This document shows, piece by piece, positions 42,260-57,289 of a DNA stretch of 64,000 nucleotides. This DNA comes from Streptomyces tateyamensis (GTDB lineage Bacteria > Actinomycetota > Actinomycetes > Streptomycetales > Streptomycetaceae). The translations under genes and the position numbers were made by a program. Each line of letters opens with the position of its first letter. The stretch's first letter is position 1. The notes beneath the pieces were generated by a model that did no database searches, was not told the origin of the DNA, and worked only from the letters and a program-made list of their open reading frames with translations. The DNA lies in NCBI RefSeq assembly GCF_003205575.1, contig NZ_PYBW01000050.1, forward strand, positions 30,207 through 94,206, read 5' to 3'.

Positions 42260-44881
42260 CTAGCGCAGCACCCCCGCGTCCATCCCGGCAGCCGGCGCCG
42301 GCAGTGCCACCAGGCCCAGCTCCGCGGGCGAGGCCAGCAGCGGATGGGCCGGCAGCACTCGCACGGTGTATCCGAAAGGACCCGTCCGGTTCAACTCCAG
42401 TACGCCTTCGTATCGCTGACAGCCGTTCAGATCGGCGCCGCCGACCGGCTTGAGCGGCAGCAGCTCGGCCTCCCGGATCCGGTCCCGCTCGTCCACCGCG
42501 CCCGAGACCACCTGCACCTCGACGTCCTCCGCCGCCAGGCTGCCGAGCGCCACCTGCACCCGCAGCGCCAGCGAGGTACCGAGCTCGGCCGCCTCGGCCA
42601 CCGCCGCGTCCACGTGCTCCACCCGGACCGCCGGCCAGGCCTGGCGCACCCGGGCCTTCCACTCGGCCAGCTGCCTGGCCCCGGGCCCGGTCAGCTCGCG
42701 CTGCGCCGCCGCGGCCGGGGCGTACAGCCGCTCGACGTACTCCCGCACCATCCGGCCGGCCAGCACCTTGGGCCCGAGGGTGACCAGGGTGTGCCGGACC
42801 ATCGAGATCCACCGGTGCGGCAGCCCGTCCGGCCCCTGCTCGTAGAACCGGGCCGCCACCTGGTGCTCGATCAGGTCGTAGAGCGCGGCGGCCTCGATCT
42901 CGTCCCGCTGGTCCTCGTCGATGCCGGGGATCTCCGCGGTGGGGATGGCCCAGCCGTTGCGCCCGTCGAACCACTCGTCCCACCAGCCGTCCAGCACCGA
43001 GAGGTTGAGGCAGCCGTTCAGCGCGGCCTTCATCCCCGAGGTGCCGCAGGCCTCCAGCGGGCGCAGCGGGTTGTTCAGCCAGACGTCGCAACCCGGGTAG
43101 AGGTGCTTGGCCATCGCCATGTCGTAGTCCGGCAGGAAGACGATCCGGTGGCGCACCGCCGGGTCGTCGGCGAACGCGACCAGCTGCTGGATCAGCCGCT
43201 TGCCGCCGTCGTCGGCCGGGTGCGCCTTGCCGGCCACCACGATCTGGACCGGACGGGTCGGGTGCAGCAGCAGCGAGCGCAGCCGCTCCTGGTCCCGGAG
43301 CATCAGGGTGAGCCGCTTGTAGGACGGTACCCGGCGGGCGAAGCCGATGGTCAGCACCTCGGGGTCGAGCACCGACCCGGTCCAGCCGAGCTCGGCGTCA
43401 CCGGCGCCGCGCTGGCGCCAGGAGGCGCGCAGCCGCCGCCGGGCCTCCTCGACCAGCTGCCCGCGCAGCTCGCGGCGGACCTCCCAGATCCGCGCGTCGG
43501 CGATCTGCTCCAGCCCGCTCCAGCGCTCGGCGGCGCCGACCGAGATCGCCGCCTCGGCCTGCTCGGCGCCGAGTTCGGCGGCACCCAGCCGGACCACCGC
43601 CGGGTCGATCCAGGTGGGCGCGTGGACGCCGTTGGTGATCGAGGTGATCGGCACCTCGGCGGAGTCGAAGCCCGGCCAGAGCGCGCCGAACATGGTCCGG
43701 CTGACCTCGCCGTGCAGGGTGCTCACCCCGTTGGCCCGCTGGGCCAGCCGCAGGCCCATCGCGGCCATGTTGAACAGCTTCGGGTCGCCGCCCCGCCAGT
43801 TCTCCACTCCCAGCGCGAGCACCCGGTCCACCGGGACCCCGCGCAGCGCGGCGTCGCCGCTGAAGTGACGGGCCACCAGCTCGGCCTCGAACCGGTCGAT
43901 GCCGGCCGGCACCGGGGTGTGGGTGGTGAACAGGGTCCCGGCCCGCACCGCCTCCAGCGCCGAGCCGAAGTCCGCGTCGGTGCGCTCGACCAGCTCGCGG
44001 ATCCGCTCGACGCCCAGGAACCCGGCGTGCCCCTCGTTGGTGTGGAACACCTCCGGCTCGGCGTGCCCGGTGAGCCGGCAGAACGCCCGCACCGCGCGCA
44101 CCCCGCCGATCCCCAGCAGCATCTCCTGCAGCAGCCGGTGCTCGCTGCCGCCGCCGTACAGCCGGTCGGTGACGTCCCGTTCGGCGGCGGCGTTGGCGTC
44201 CAGGTCGGAGTCGAGCAGCAGCAGCGGCACCCGGCCGACCTGGGCCTTCCAGATCTGCGCCACCAACCGGCGGCCGGCCGGCAGGGCCAGCTCCACCCGG
44301 CACGGCTCGCCGTCCGGCTCGCGCAGCAGGGTGACCGCCAGCTCGTCCGGGTCGAGCAGCGGGTAGCGCTCCTGCTGCCAGCCGTCCCGGGTCAGCGACT
44401 GGCGGAAGTACCCGTGCCGGTAGAACAGGCCGACCCCGATCAGCGGCACGCCCAGGTCGCTGGCGGACTTGAGGTGGTCGCCGGCCAGGATGCCCAGGCC
44501 TCCGGAGTACTGCGGCAGCGCGGCGGCGATCCCGTACTCCGGCGAGAAGTAGGCGATCGCGGCGGGCAGCGGCTGCAGCGACGGCACGCCCTGGTACCAG
44601 CGCGGGCCGCTCAGGTATTCGTGCAGGTCGTCGGTGAGGTCGCCGAGCCTGCGCAGGAAGCGGCGGTCGGCGGCCAGCGCGGCCAGCCGCGGGGCCGGCA
44701 CCTCGCCGAGCAGCCGGACCGGGTCCTCGCCGACGGCCGACCAGACCGCCGGGTCGACCGAGCGGAACAGCTCCCTGGTCTCCGGGTGCCAGGACCAGCG
44801 CAGGTTGAGCGCCAGCTCGTGCAGGGGCTGCAGCGGCTCGGGCAGGACGGTGCGGACGGTGAATCTGCGGATGGCCTTCAC
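42260..44881 (-). CDS. glgP: Alpha-glucan phosphorylase GlgP
   Basis: An 873-aa glycosyltransferase family 35 enzyme of the short bacterial type, releasing glucose 1-phosphate from alpha-1,4-glucan. The PLP-binding lysine is in CGTSGMKAALNG near residue 617, and N-terminal motifs FSPEYGIAAALPQYSGGLGILAGDH are characteristic. It is divergent from glgE across a 914-nt gap. The C-terminal tail (HPLLASPAELGLVALPAPA) is poorly conserved. In actinomycetes such enzymes act on glucan made by GlgE. Confidence 0.95.
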   Translation of the reverse strand: MKAIRRFTVRTVLPEPLQPLHELALNLRWSWHPETRELFRSVDPAVWSAVGEDPVRLLGEVPAPRLAALAADRRFLRRLGDLTDDLHEYLSGPRWYQGVPSLQPLPAAIAYFSPEYGIAAALPQYSGGLGILAGDHLKSASDLGVPLIGVGLFYRHGYFRQSLTRDGWQQERYPLLDPDELAVTLLREPDGEPCRVELALPAGRRLVAQIWKAQVGRVPLLLLDSDLDANAAAERDVTDRLYGGGSEHRLLQEMLLGIGGVRAVRAFCRLTGHAEPEVFHTNEGHAGFLGVERIRELVERTDADFGSALEAVRAGTLFTTHTPVPAGIDRFEAELVARHFSGDAALRGVPVDRVLALGVENWRGGDPKLFNMAAMGLRLAQRANGVSTLHGEVSRTMFGALWPGFDSAEVPITSITNGVHAPTWIDPAVVRLGAAELGAEQAEAAISVGAAERWSGLEQIADARIWEVRRELRGQLVEEARRRLRASWRQRGAGDAELGWTGSVLDPEVLTIGFARRVPSYKRLTLMLRDQERLRSLLLHPTRPVQIVVAGKAHPADDGGKRLIQQLVAFADDPAVRHRIVFLPDYDMAMAKHLYPGCDVWLNNPLRPLEACGTSGMKAALNGCLNLSVLDGWWDEWFDGRNGWAIPTAEIPGIDEDQRDEIEAAALYDLIEHQVAARFYEQGPDGLPHRWISMVRHTLVTLGPKVLAGRMVREYVERLYAPAAAAQRELTGPGARQLAEWKARVRQAWPAVRVEHVDAAVAEAAELGTSLALRVQVALGSLAAEDVEVQVVSGAVDERDRIREAELLPLKPVGGADLNGCQRYEGVLELNRTGPFGYTVRVLPAHPLLASPAELGLVALPAPAAGMDAGVLR

Positions 44882-45795
44882 GGCCCGAAGCGTAGACCCG
44901 TAACCGGGCCTGAGGGGGCGTCAACTCTCGTACGCGGCTCCATTCGGGCGACAGAATAGATCACGTCAGGCGCAGTTCGCACCATGGGGGGCGCACACGG
45001 CGCACGCCATGCCCGGAGCGCACGCCGGGCTCGCGCAGGCCCCCCGAACGGGCGGATCAGGGTGGCCAATCTGCTCCCCCGCACCACCACGCCGGGCGAC
45101 AACCGAGTGGTAGCAGCCACGAACAGTGCGAGGATGGGCACAGGCCGCTGTCGCAGCGGGTCGGCATGGGTGGCGTACCCCGTGCGGCACGGTCGGTCCT
45201 CCGCGTTCGAATCCTTCCCCGACACTCCGTTAGCCCACTCGACTCACTTGTCTCCCCCCAGGTGAGCCGACGCGTGTCCTCGTCACTGCCCCGGTCGTTG
45301 CCGGGGTGGGTCGGAATCGCCCTCAGGGCGTGCCGCGAGGCCACGCGCCGGGACGCGCGCCGCCTCGCAGTCCCGGACCGCCGTGGCTCCCGGACGCCGG
45401 CCGGTGCTCGGACACGGTGGTACGGGCAGGCTCCGGTCGCTCGTCAGTCCCCCACCCAGGTAGTCCTCTCCGGCGTTCCCGGTGCTCGATCCGCCCGCGG
45501 GACTGCCGCCGATCTCGGGCAGGAGTTTGACATGCACGGCGACACACGGAATCAGTCCGCACTGGTGTCCGAAGGGTTGGAGCCTCTGGCTGCCCCGGTA
45601 TCGATTCCGGCCATAAGTGAGCCGGTTGCGGTGCGCGCCCCCCGAACGGCCGAAGCACCGTCAAAAACCCTTTCCCCCCGTCGGACCGCCCCCCGGCGCA
45701 GCACCACCGCCACCACCGGCAGCACTGGCAGCACCGCGGCCCGCCCCGCCGCGACCCGCCCCACCGCTGCCCGCCGGACGAAGGAGAGCGACCCG
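44882..45795. other. 914-bp divergent promoter and leader region between glgP and glgE
   Basis: No gene with typical third-position G/C was recognised on either strand, although frames are open. On the plus strand the glgE frame is open from 45166, and an ATG at 45532 has an AGGAG six nt upstream, but third positions in 45540-45680 are often A or T, unlike the following coding sequence. The region probably holds divergent promoters and a long glgE leader; no -10/-35 pair could be fixed. No tRNA or known riboswitch core was seen. Confidence 0.5.
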
Positions 45796-47715
<1,920 letters not shown>

Positions 47716-47717
47716 CT

Positions 47718-49421
<1,704 letters not shown>

Positions 49422-49433
49422 CGATCCACCACG

Positions 49434-49469
49434 CCGGGGGGTGCGCAGGCCGTTCCGTGCGCCCCCCGG
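49434..49469 (+). terminator. Hairpin between treS and pep2
   Basis: Arms ccgggggg (49434-49441) and ccccccgg (49462-49469) extend to about 13 pairs with two G-U wobbles. It lies 12 nt after the treS stop and may lower expression of the downstream genes; pep2 then begins 170 nt later, possibly from a second promoter. Confidence 0.6.
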
Positions 49470-49638
49470 TGGGCCGTGTGCCACCACGTACGGAGAACAG
49501 CCCAACGCGTATCCCCCCTCAGGCGTGACACCCGAGCGCCGCTCGCGTGCCGCCGCAGCAGCGCCGCCGAAATCCGGAAGACTGGCGGGCCCGGCCGGAT
49601 CAGTCAGGCCGTCAGCCCGATTCCGGGGAAAGGGAGTC

Positions 49639-51177
49639 ATGTCGGAAATCTCCCGTTCTCAAGCCCACAGCCACCGGGACGCCGGGACCGCACCCCGCGG
49701 TCCGGGCAGCCCCAGCGGTCCGGTCGGCCCGCACGGGGCCGGTCGCGGCGCCGGGGGCCACGCCTCCGGCGGGCACGGTGCCAGACCGCGCGGCAGCACC
49801 TCGCTGGCGGTCGCGGAGCTGGTGGAGGCCGCCCTGCCGCTGATCGCCCAGTGGCTGCCGAGCCAGCGCTGGTACGCCGGCAAGGGGCAGGCGATCACCG
49901 GCCTGCGCCCGGTCAACGCGACCCCGCTGCTGACCGGCGACCCGGCGATGCTGCACCTGCTGCTGCGGGTGGAGCACGGCGGCGGCTCCGACCTGTACCA
50001 GCTGCTGCTCGGCCTGCGCGCCGAGGCCCCGCTCGGGCTGCTCCCGGAGGCCTCGCTGGGCAGCCTGACGCACGGCCCGTACGACGGTGCGGCGCTCTAC
50101 GACGCGGTGCACGACCCGGAACTGACGGGCCGGCTGCTCGGCCACCTGGCCACCGCCGACCGGTTCGGGCCGCTGGCCTTCCGCCGCACCCCGGGCCCGG
50201 GCCTGCCCAGCGACCTGGTGGGCCGGGCCGGCACCGCCGAGCAGTCCAACACCTCGGTGATCTTCGGGACCCAGTTCATCCTCAAGCTGTTCCGCCGGGT
50301 CACCCCCGGGACCAACCCCGACCTGGAGCTCTCGCTGGCCCTCTCCCGGGCCGGCTCGACCCGGATCCCCCGGGTCGCGGCCTGGTTCGAGAGCCGGCTG
50401 GTGGGCGCCGAACCCGCCACCCTGGGCCTGCTGCAGCGCTTCCTGCCGGACGCGGAGGACGGCTGGGAGCTGGCGCTGGACCAGGTGGCCAGACTCAAGG
50501 GCGACCCGAGCCCGGGCAACTTCGCGGTCGAGGCGCACCGGCTGGGCCGGGCCACGGCCGAGGTGCACCGGGTGCTGGCCCGGGCGCTGCCGGTGGCCCG
50601 GCTGGACCGCGAGCAGGTCGGCCGGCTGGCCACCCAGATGGCCGAGCGGCTGGACACGGCCGCGGCGGCGGTCCCGGCCCTGCGCCGTTACCGCCCCGCC
50701 CTGCACGCCGCCTTCCAGCAGCTGACGGCGGACCACCCGACCGGGCTGACGGTGCAGCGGATCCACGGTGACCTTCACCTGGGCCAGGCGATGCGCACCC
50801 CGCAGGGCTGGGTGCTGCTGGACTTCGAGGGCGAGCCGGCCAAGTCGGTGGCCGAGCGGCGCCAGCCGCAACCGGCCCTGCGGGACGTGGCGGCGATGCT
50901 GCGCTCCTTCGACTACGCCGCCGCCCACCTGCTGGCCGGCACCGAGCCGGACCCGGAGCTGGCCCACCTGGCGGCGGGCTGGGCGGCCCGCAACCGGACG
51001 GCCTACTGCGCCGGCTACACGGCGGCCGGCGGCACCGATCCGGCCGGCAGTCCGGAGCTGATGCGCGCACTGGAGATCGACAAGGCGGTCTACGAGGTGG
51101 TCTACGAGGCCCGGCACCGGCCCGGCTGGCTGCCGATCCCGCTGACCGCCATTCACCGGCTCGCGACCGTGTCCTGA
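49639..51177 (+). CDS. pep2: Maltokinase Pep2
   Basis: A 512-aa kinase that phosphorylates maltose at the reducing end to give maltose 1-phosphate for GlgE. The first 55 residues are Gly/Pro/His-rich and probably disordered. The N-terminal cap domain carries WLPSQRWYAGKG (typical of maltokinases), and the kinase lobe has RIHGDLHLGQ near 374 and LLDFEGEP near 394 as catalytic and metal-binding loops. ATG at 49639 has AAAGGGAG just upstream. In many actinomycetes it is fused to treS; here it is separate. Confidence 0.95.
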   Translation: MSEISRSQAHSHRDAGTAPRGPGSPSGPVGPHGAGRGAGGHASGGHGARPRGSTSLAVAELVEAALPLIAQWLPSQRWYAGKGQAITGLRPVNATPLLTGDPAMLHLLLRVEHGGGSDLYQLLLGLRAEAPLGLLPEASLGSLTHGPYDGAALYDAVHDPELTGRLLGHLATADRFGPLAFRRTPGPGLPSDLVGRAGTAEQSNTSVIFGTQFILKLFRRVTPGTNPDLELSLALSRAGSTRIPRVAAWFESRLVGAEPATLGLLQRFLPDAEDGWELALDQVARLKGDPSPGNFAVEAHRLGRATAEVHRVLARALPVARLDREQVGRLATQMAERLDTAAAAVPALRRYRPALHAAFQQLTADHPTGLTVQRIHGDLHLGQAMRTPQGWVLLDFEGEPAKSVAERRQPQPALRDVAAMLRSFDYAAAHLLAGTEPDPELAHLAAGWAARNRTAYCAGYTAAGGTDPAGSPELMRALEIDKAVYEVVYEARHRPGWLPIPLTAIHRLATVS

Positions 51178-51231
51178 TCTATCGTCAGGAGACGTCCCCC
51201 CGTTCGCTCCCCCCAGCCTGGAGGACCCGCC

Positions 51232-53688
51232 GTGGCTCCGCTCGACCGCTCCGACCCGACCGTGCCCGCCACCTTCCTGTCCGGGCGCGCGGGCGCCGGC
51301 CGTCCCCGGGGCGGGCGGGCCGCCACCAAGCCGGCCGTCGCCAAGCCGGCTGCCACCAAGCCGGCTGCCACCAAGCCGGCCAAGCCGGCCGCCACCCCGG
51401 CGACCGCCACCCCGGCGACCGCACCCACGCCCGCGGCGCCGACCCCGCCGCGGTCCGCCGCTGCCGCCCCGGCAGCGGCGCCGGCCGAGGCCCCGATGCT
51501 GCGGCTCGCCGAGGCGCCGCTGCCGCCGGCCGAGATCGAGCGGCTGGTCAGCGGCGCGCACCACGACCCGCACGCCCTGCTCGGCGCCCACTCGACCACC
51601 GGCGGCACCGCCATCCGGGTGCTGCGCCCGCTGGCCGAACGGGTGGTGATCGAGACCCCCTACGGTCCGGCCGAGCTGACCCACCAGCAGTCCGGCCTCT
51701 TCACCGGCCTGCTGCCCGGCTCGGCGATCCCGGCCTACCGGCTGCGGGTCGGCTACCCGGGTAGCGGGCTCGTCCCGCAGGAGGACGGCTACCGGCTGGC
51801 ACCCACCCTGGGCGAGCTGGACCTGCACCTGATCCGGGAGGGCCGGCACGAGCAGCTCTGGCAGGTGCTCGGCGCGCACCCGCGCGAGGTGGACGGCCTG
51901 GCCGGCACCGCCTTCGCGGTGTGGGCGCCGAACGCGGAAGGGGTGCGGCTGGTCGGCGACTTCAACCACTGGGACGGCACCGGGTTCCCGATGCGCTCGC
52001 TGGGCGCCAGCGGCGTCTGGGAGCTGTTCGTGCCGGGCCTGGGGGTCGGCACCCTGTACAAGTTCGAGATCCGCACCCGCGGCGGCGAACTGGTGCAGAA
52101 GGCGGACCCGATGGCCCGGGCCGCCCAGTGCCCGCCCGGCACCGCCTCGCAGGTCACCGCGTCCGACTACCAGTGGCAGGACGGCGACTGGCTGGCCCGC
52201 CGGCCCCGCCTGCAGCACCACCGCGCGCCGATGTCGGTGTACGAGTTGCACCTGGGTTCCTGGCGGCCGGGGTTGAGCTACCGTCAGCTGGCCGAGGTGC
52301 TGCCGGCGTACCTGCGGGAGCTGAACTTCACCCACGTGGAGTTCATGCCGGTGATGGAGCACCCGTTCGGCGGGTCCTGGGGCTACCAGGTGACCGGGTT
52401 CTACGCCCCGACCGCGCGGTTCGGGTCCCCGGACGACTTCCGGTACCTGGTGGACGCCCTGCACCAGGCGCAGATCGGGGTGATCGTGGACTGGGTGCCG
52501 GCCCACTTCCCCAAGGACGGGTTCGCGCTGGCCCGCTTCGACGGGCAGGCGCTGTACGAGCCGGCCGACCCGCTGCGCGCCGAGCACCCGGACTGGGGCA
52601 CCCTGACCTTCGACTACGGGCGGGCCGAGGTGCGCAACTTCCTGGTCGCCAACGCCGTGTACTGGTGCGAGGAGTTCCACGTCGACGGGCTGCGGGTGGA
52701 CGCGGTGGCCTCGATGCTCTACCTGGACTACTCGCGCGAGGACGGCCGGTGGACGCCGAACCAGCACGGCGGCCGGGAGAACCTGGACGCGGTCGGCTTC
52801 CTTCAGGAGATGAACGCCACCGTCTACCGCCGCTGCCCCGGCGTGGTCACCATCGCCGAGGAGTCCACCGCCTGGGGCGGGGTGACCCGGCCCACCGACA
52901 CCGGCGGCCTGGGCTTCGGCCTCAAGTGGAACATGGGCTGGATGCACGACTCGCTGGTCTACATGTCCAAGGAGCCGATCCACCGCCAGTACCACCACAA
53001 CGAGCTCACCTTCTCGATGGTCTACGCGTACTCGGAGAACTACGTGCTGCCGATCTCGCACGACGAGGTGGTGCACGGCAAGCAGGCCCTGGTCTCGAAG
53101 ATGCCGGGCGACTGGTGGCAGCAGCGCGCCAACCACCGCGCCTACCTCGGCTACATGTGGGCCCACCCGGGCAAGCAGTTGCTGTTCATGGGGCAGGAGT
53201 TCGCCCAGGGAGCCGAGTTCGACCACGAGTCCGGCCCGCAGTGGTGGGTCCTGGGCGAGGACTGGCCGGCCGCCGCCGACCACCGCGGCGTGCAGCGCCT
53301 GGTCGGCGAGCTCAACCGGAACTACCGCGACTGCCCGGCCCTGTGGGAGCTGGACACCTCCCCCGAGGGCTTCCGCTGGCTGGACGGCGGGGCCGCCGAG
53401 GACAACCTGATCAGCTTCGTCCGGTACGCCGCCGACGGCTCGCCGCTGGTGGCCGTGTGCAACTTCTCCCCCGTGGTCCGGCACGGCCGCCGGGTCGGCC
53501 TGCCGCCGCTGCCCGGCACCGACCAGCTCTGGCGCGAGGTGCTCAACACCGACGCGGAGCGGTTCGGCGGCAGCGGGGTGGCCAACCCGGCCCCGCTCAA
53601 GGCCGAGCCGGTGGCCTGGGACGGTCAGCCGCGCAGCACCGAACTGGTGCTGCCGCCACTGGCCACCATCTGGCTCCGCCCGGCCTGA
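51232..53688 (+). CDS. glgB: 1,4-alpha-glucan branching enzyme GlgB
   Basis: An 818-aa GH13_9 enzyme making alpha-1,6 branches. Residues 1-90 are a low-complexity arm with repeated ATKPA units; the conserved protein starts at about residue 90. Then an N1 domain ([12 protein letters not shown]), CBM48 ([20 protein letters not shown]) and the catalytic barrel: Asp in [12 protein letters not shown] (near 487), Glu in TIAEESTAW (near 541), Asp in SHDEVVHGK (near 608). GTG start with GGAGG eight nt upstream. Last gene of the GlgE pathway run. Confidence 0.96.
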   Translation: MAPLDRSDPTVPATFLSGRAGAGRPRGGRAATKPAVAKPAATKPAATKPAKPAATPATATPATAPTPAAPTPPRSAAAAPAAAPAEAPMLRLAEAPLPPAEIERLVSGAHHDPHALLGAHSTTGGTAIRVLRPLAERVVIETPYGPAELTHQQSGLFTGLLPGSAIPAYRLRVGYPGSGLVPQEDGYRLAPTLGELDLHLIREGRHEQLWQVLGAHPREVDGLAGTAFAVWAPNAEGVRLVGDFNHWDGTGFPMRSLGASGVWELFVPGLGVGTLYKFEIRTRGGELVQKADPMARAAQCPPGTASQVTASDYQWQDGDWLARRPRLQHHRAPMSVYELHLGSWRPGLSYRQLAEVLPAYLRELNFTHVEFMPVMEHPFGGSWGYQVTGFYAPTARFGSPDDFRYLVDALHQAQIGVIVDWVPAHFPKDGFALARFDGQALYEPADPLRAEHPDWGTLTFDYGRAEVRNFLVANAVYWCEEFHVDGLRVDAVASMLYLDYSREDGRWTPNQHGGRENLDAVGFLQEMNATVYRRCPGVVTIAEESTAWGGVTRPTDTGGLGFGLKWNMGWMHDSLVYMSKEPIHRQYHHNELTFSMVYAYSENYVLPISHDEVVHGKQALVSKMPGDWWQQRANHRAYLGYMWAHPGKQLLFMGQEFAQGAEFDHESGPQWWVLGEDWPAAADHRGVQRLVGELNRNYRDCPALWELDTSPEGFRWLDGGAAEDNLISFVRYAADGSPLVAVCNFSPVVRHGRRVGLPPLPGTDQLWREVLNTDAERFGGSGVANPAPLKAEPVAWDGQPRSTELVLPPLATIWLRPA
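51325..51425 (+). repeat. In-frame tandem repeat encoding ATKPA units in glgB
   Basis: Repeats of a unit like gccaccaagccggc (with one-base variants) run through this stretch and give [20 protein letters not shown] and similar. It is a coding micro/minisatellite whose copy number could vary between strains. Confidence 0.75.
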
Positions 53689-53843
53689 CGGGGCCTCAGC
53701 TCCCGCGTCCCTGTGACCTTCGTCCCTTGCCCCGCGCGGCCGCTTCCGCATGCGATCACCTGTACTGACTGCAAAGGTATGGTCGAAGCGAGAACCGGCC
53801 CCGCTGGGGTCGCGGGGAGCAGGCGGCGAACGGAGTGGGCGGC

Positions 53844-56017
53844 GTGGCGCGCAGCGTGTACGTGACCGGGATCGACCGGGGGGACGGCCGCCAGGCCGTC
53901 GAGCTCGGGGTCATGGAACTGCTCACCCGTCAGGTGGACCGGGTCGGCTTGTTCCGCCCGCTGGTGCACGCCGAGGCGCCCGGCACCCCCGGCGCCGACC
54001 ACGTCGTCGAGCTGCTGCGGGCCCGGTACCGGATCGACCTGCCGCCCGCCGACCTGTACGGGCTCACCTACGAGGAGGCGGCCGCGCTGCAGGCCGCCCA
54101 GGGCCAGGACGAGCTGGTCTCCGTCCTGGTCGACCGGTTCCGCGCGCTGGAGCGCCGGTGCCAGGCGGTGCTGGTGCTGGGCACCGACTTCGCCGACACC
54201 AACATCCCCGACGAGCTGGCCTTCAACGCCCGGCTGGCCAACGAGTTCGGCGCCTGGGTGCTGCCGGTGGTCGGCGGCCGGCGCGAGGACCCCGACTCGG
54301 TGGTGGCCGAGGTCCGCAACGCCTACCGCGCCTACACCGACCTCGGCTGCTCCACCCTGGCGATGATCGCCAACCGGGTGGCCCCGGCCGCCAAGCAGCC
54401 GGTGCTGCGCGGACTGAACGCCAAGCTGCCGGTGCCGGTCTACGTGGTCCCCGAGGAGCTCGCGCTGGCCGCGCCCACGGTGGCCCAGCTGGTCGAGGCC
54501 ACCGGCGCCGAACTGCTGCTGGGCGACGCGGCCGGCCTGGCCCGGGACGTGCGCGGCTTCGTCTTCGGCGGCGCGATGCTGCCCACCTTTCTCGGCGCGC
54601 TGACCGAGGGCGCCCTGGTGGTGACCCCCGGGGACCGGGCCGACCTGCTGATCGGCTCGCTGGCCGCGCACGCCGCCGGTGCCCCGCCGATCGCCGGGGT
54701 GCTGCTGACGCTGGATCAGCACCCGGGTGCGGACGTGCTGGCGCTGGCCGCGCGGCTGGCCCCCGGCACCCCGGTGGCGGTGGTCGGCGAGGGCAGCTGG
54801 CCCACCGCGGCCGCCCTCACCCACGTGGAGGGCATGCTCAGCGCGGCCAGCCCGCGCAAGGCCGAGATCGCGCTGGGCCTGTTCGAACTGCACGTGGACA
54901 CCGCCGAGCTGACCAGCCGGATCGAGCTCAGCCGCTCCGACCGGGTGACCCCGATGATGTTCGAGCACGAGCTGCTGGAACAGGCCCGGGCCGCCCGGCG
55001 GCACGTGGTGCTGCCGGAGGGCACCGAGGAACGGGTGCTGCGGGCGGCCGAGATCCTGCTGCGCCGCAACGTCTGCGACCTGACCCTGCTCGGCGAGGTG
55101 GACGCGGTGCGCCGCAAGGCCGCGAGCCTGGGCATCGTGCTGCCCGCCGAGGGCGCCGCAGAGGGCAGCGCCGAGAACGCCGCCGACCGCGCCCGGCTGC
55201 GGATCGTCGACCCGGCCGCCTCCCCGCTGCGCCAGCGCTTCGCCGAGCTCTACGCCGAGCTGCGCGCGCACAAGGGGATGACCGTGGAGCTGGCGCTGGA
55301 CCTGGTCACCGACGTCAGCTACTTCGGCACCCTGATGGTCCAGGAGGGGATCGCCGACGGCATGGTCTCCGGTGCCGTGCACTCCACCGCCGCCACCATC
55401 CGGCCCGCCTTCGAGGTGATCAAGACGGCGCCGGGGGCGGCCATCGTCTCCTCGGTCTTCTTCATGTGCCTGGCCGACAAGGTGCTGGTCTACGGCGACT
55501 GCGCCGTCAACCCGGACCCGAACGCCCAGCAGCTGGCCGACATCGCCATCCAGTCCGCCGAGACCGCCGCCCAGTTCGGCGTCGAGCCGCGGGTGGCGCT
55601 GCTCTCCTACTCCACCGGCACCTCGGGCTCCGGGGTGGATGTGGACAAGGTGCGCAAGGCCACCGAGCTGGTCCGCCAGGCCCGCCCGGACCTGCTGGTG
55701 GAGGGCCCGATCCAGTACGACGCGGCGGTGGACGAGCGGGTGGCCGCGACCAAGCTGCCCGGCTCCGCGGTGGCCGGGCGGGCCACCGTGCTGGTCTTCC
55801 CCGACCTGAACACCGGCAACAACACCTACAAGGCGGTGCAGCGCTCGGCCGGCGCGGTGGCGGTCGGCCCGGTGCTGCAGGGCCTGCGCAAGCCGGTCAA
55901 CGACCTGTCCCGGGGCGCGCTGGTGCAGGACATCGTCAACACGGTGGCGATCACCGCGATCCAGGCGCAGAACCAGTCCGGGGCACCGGCGCAGTCGCAC
56001 GACCAGGAGGCGGCCCG

Positions 56018-56021
<4 letters not shown>
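53844..56021 (+). CDS. pta: Phosphate acetyltransferase
   Basis: A 725-aa long-form Pta converting acetyl-CoA and phosphate to acetyl phosphate and CoA. Residues about 1-330 are the BioD-like/DRTGG regulatory part (RSVYVTGIDRGDGRQ ... VLGTDFADTNI), and residues about 365-700 the PTA_PTB catalytic domain (VLPEGTEERVLRAAEILLRR ... PDLNTGNNTYKAVQRS). GTG at 53844 has GGAG eight nt upstream; the GTG at 53835 overlaps that site. Its stop overlaps the ackA start (ATGA), coupling the two enzymes. Confidence 0.95.
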
Positions 56022-57229
<1,208 letters not shown>

Positions 57230-57289
57230 CCGGGGTTCAGGGGTTTGCCCCAATCCGCGGGAATAACTCATACGGATAGGATCATCCAT

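Noticed and set aside
45190..45225. A tRNA-like T-loop (gttcgaatcc) before glgE
   Set aside because: The flanking bases do not form a T-stem, and no acceptor, D or anticodon arm could be paired around it.
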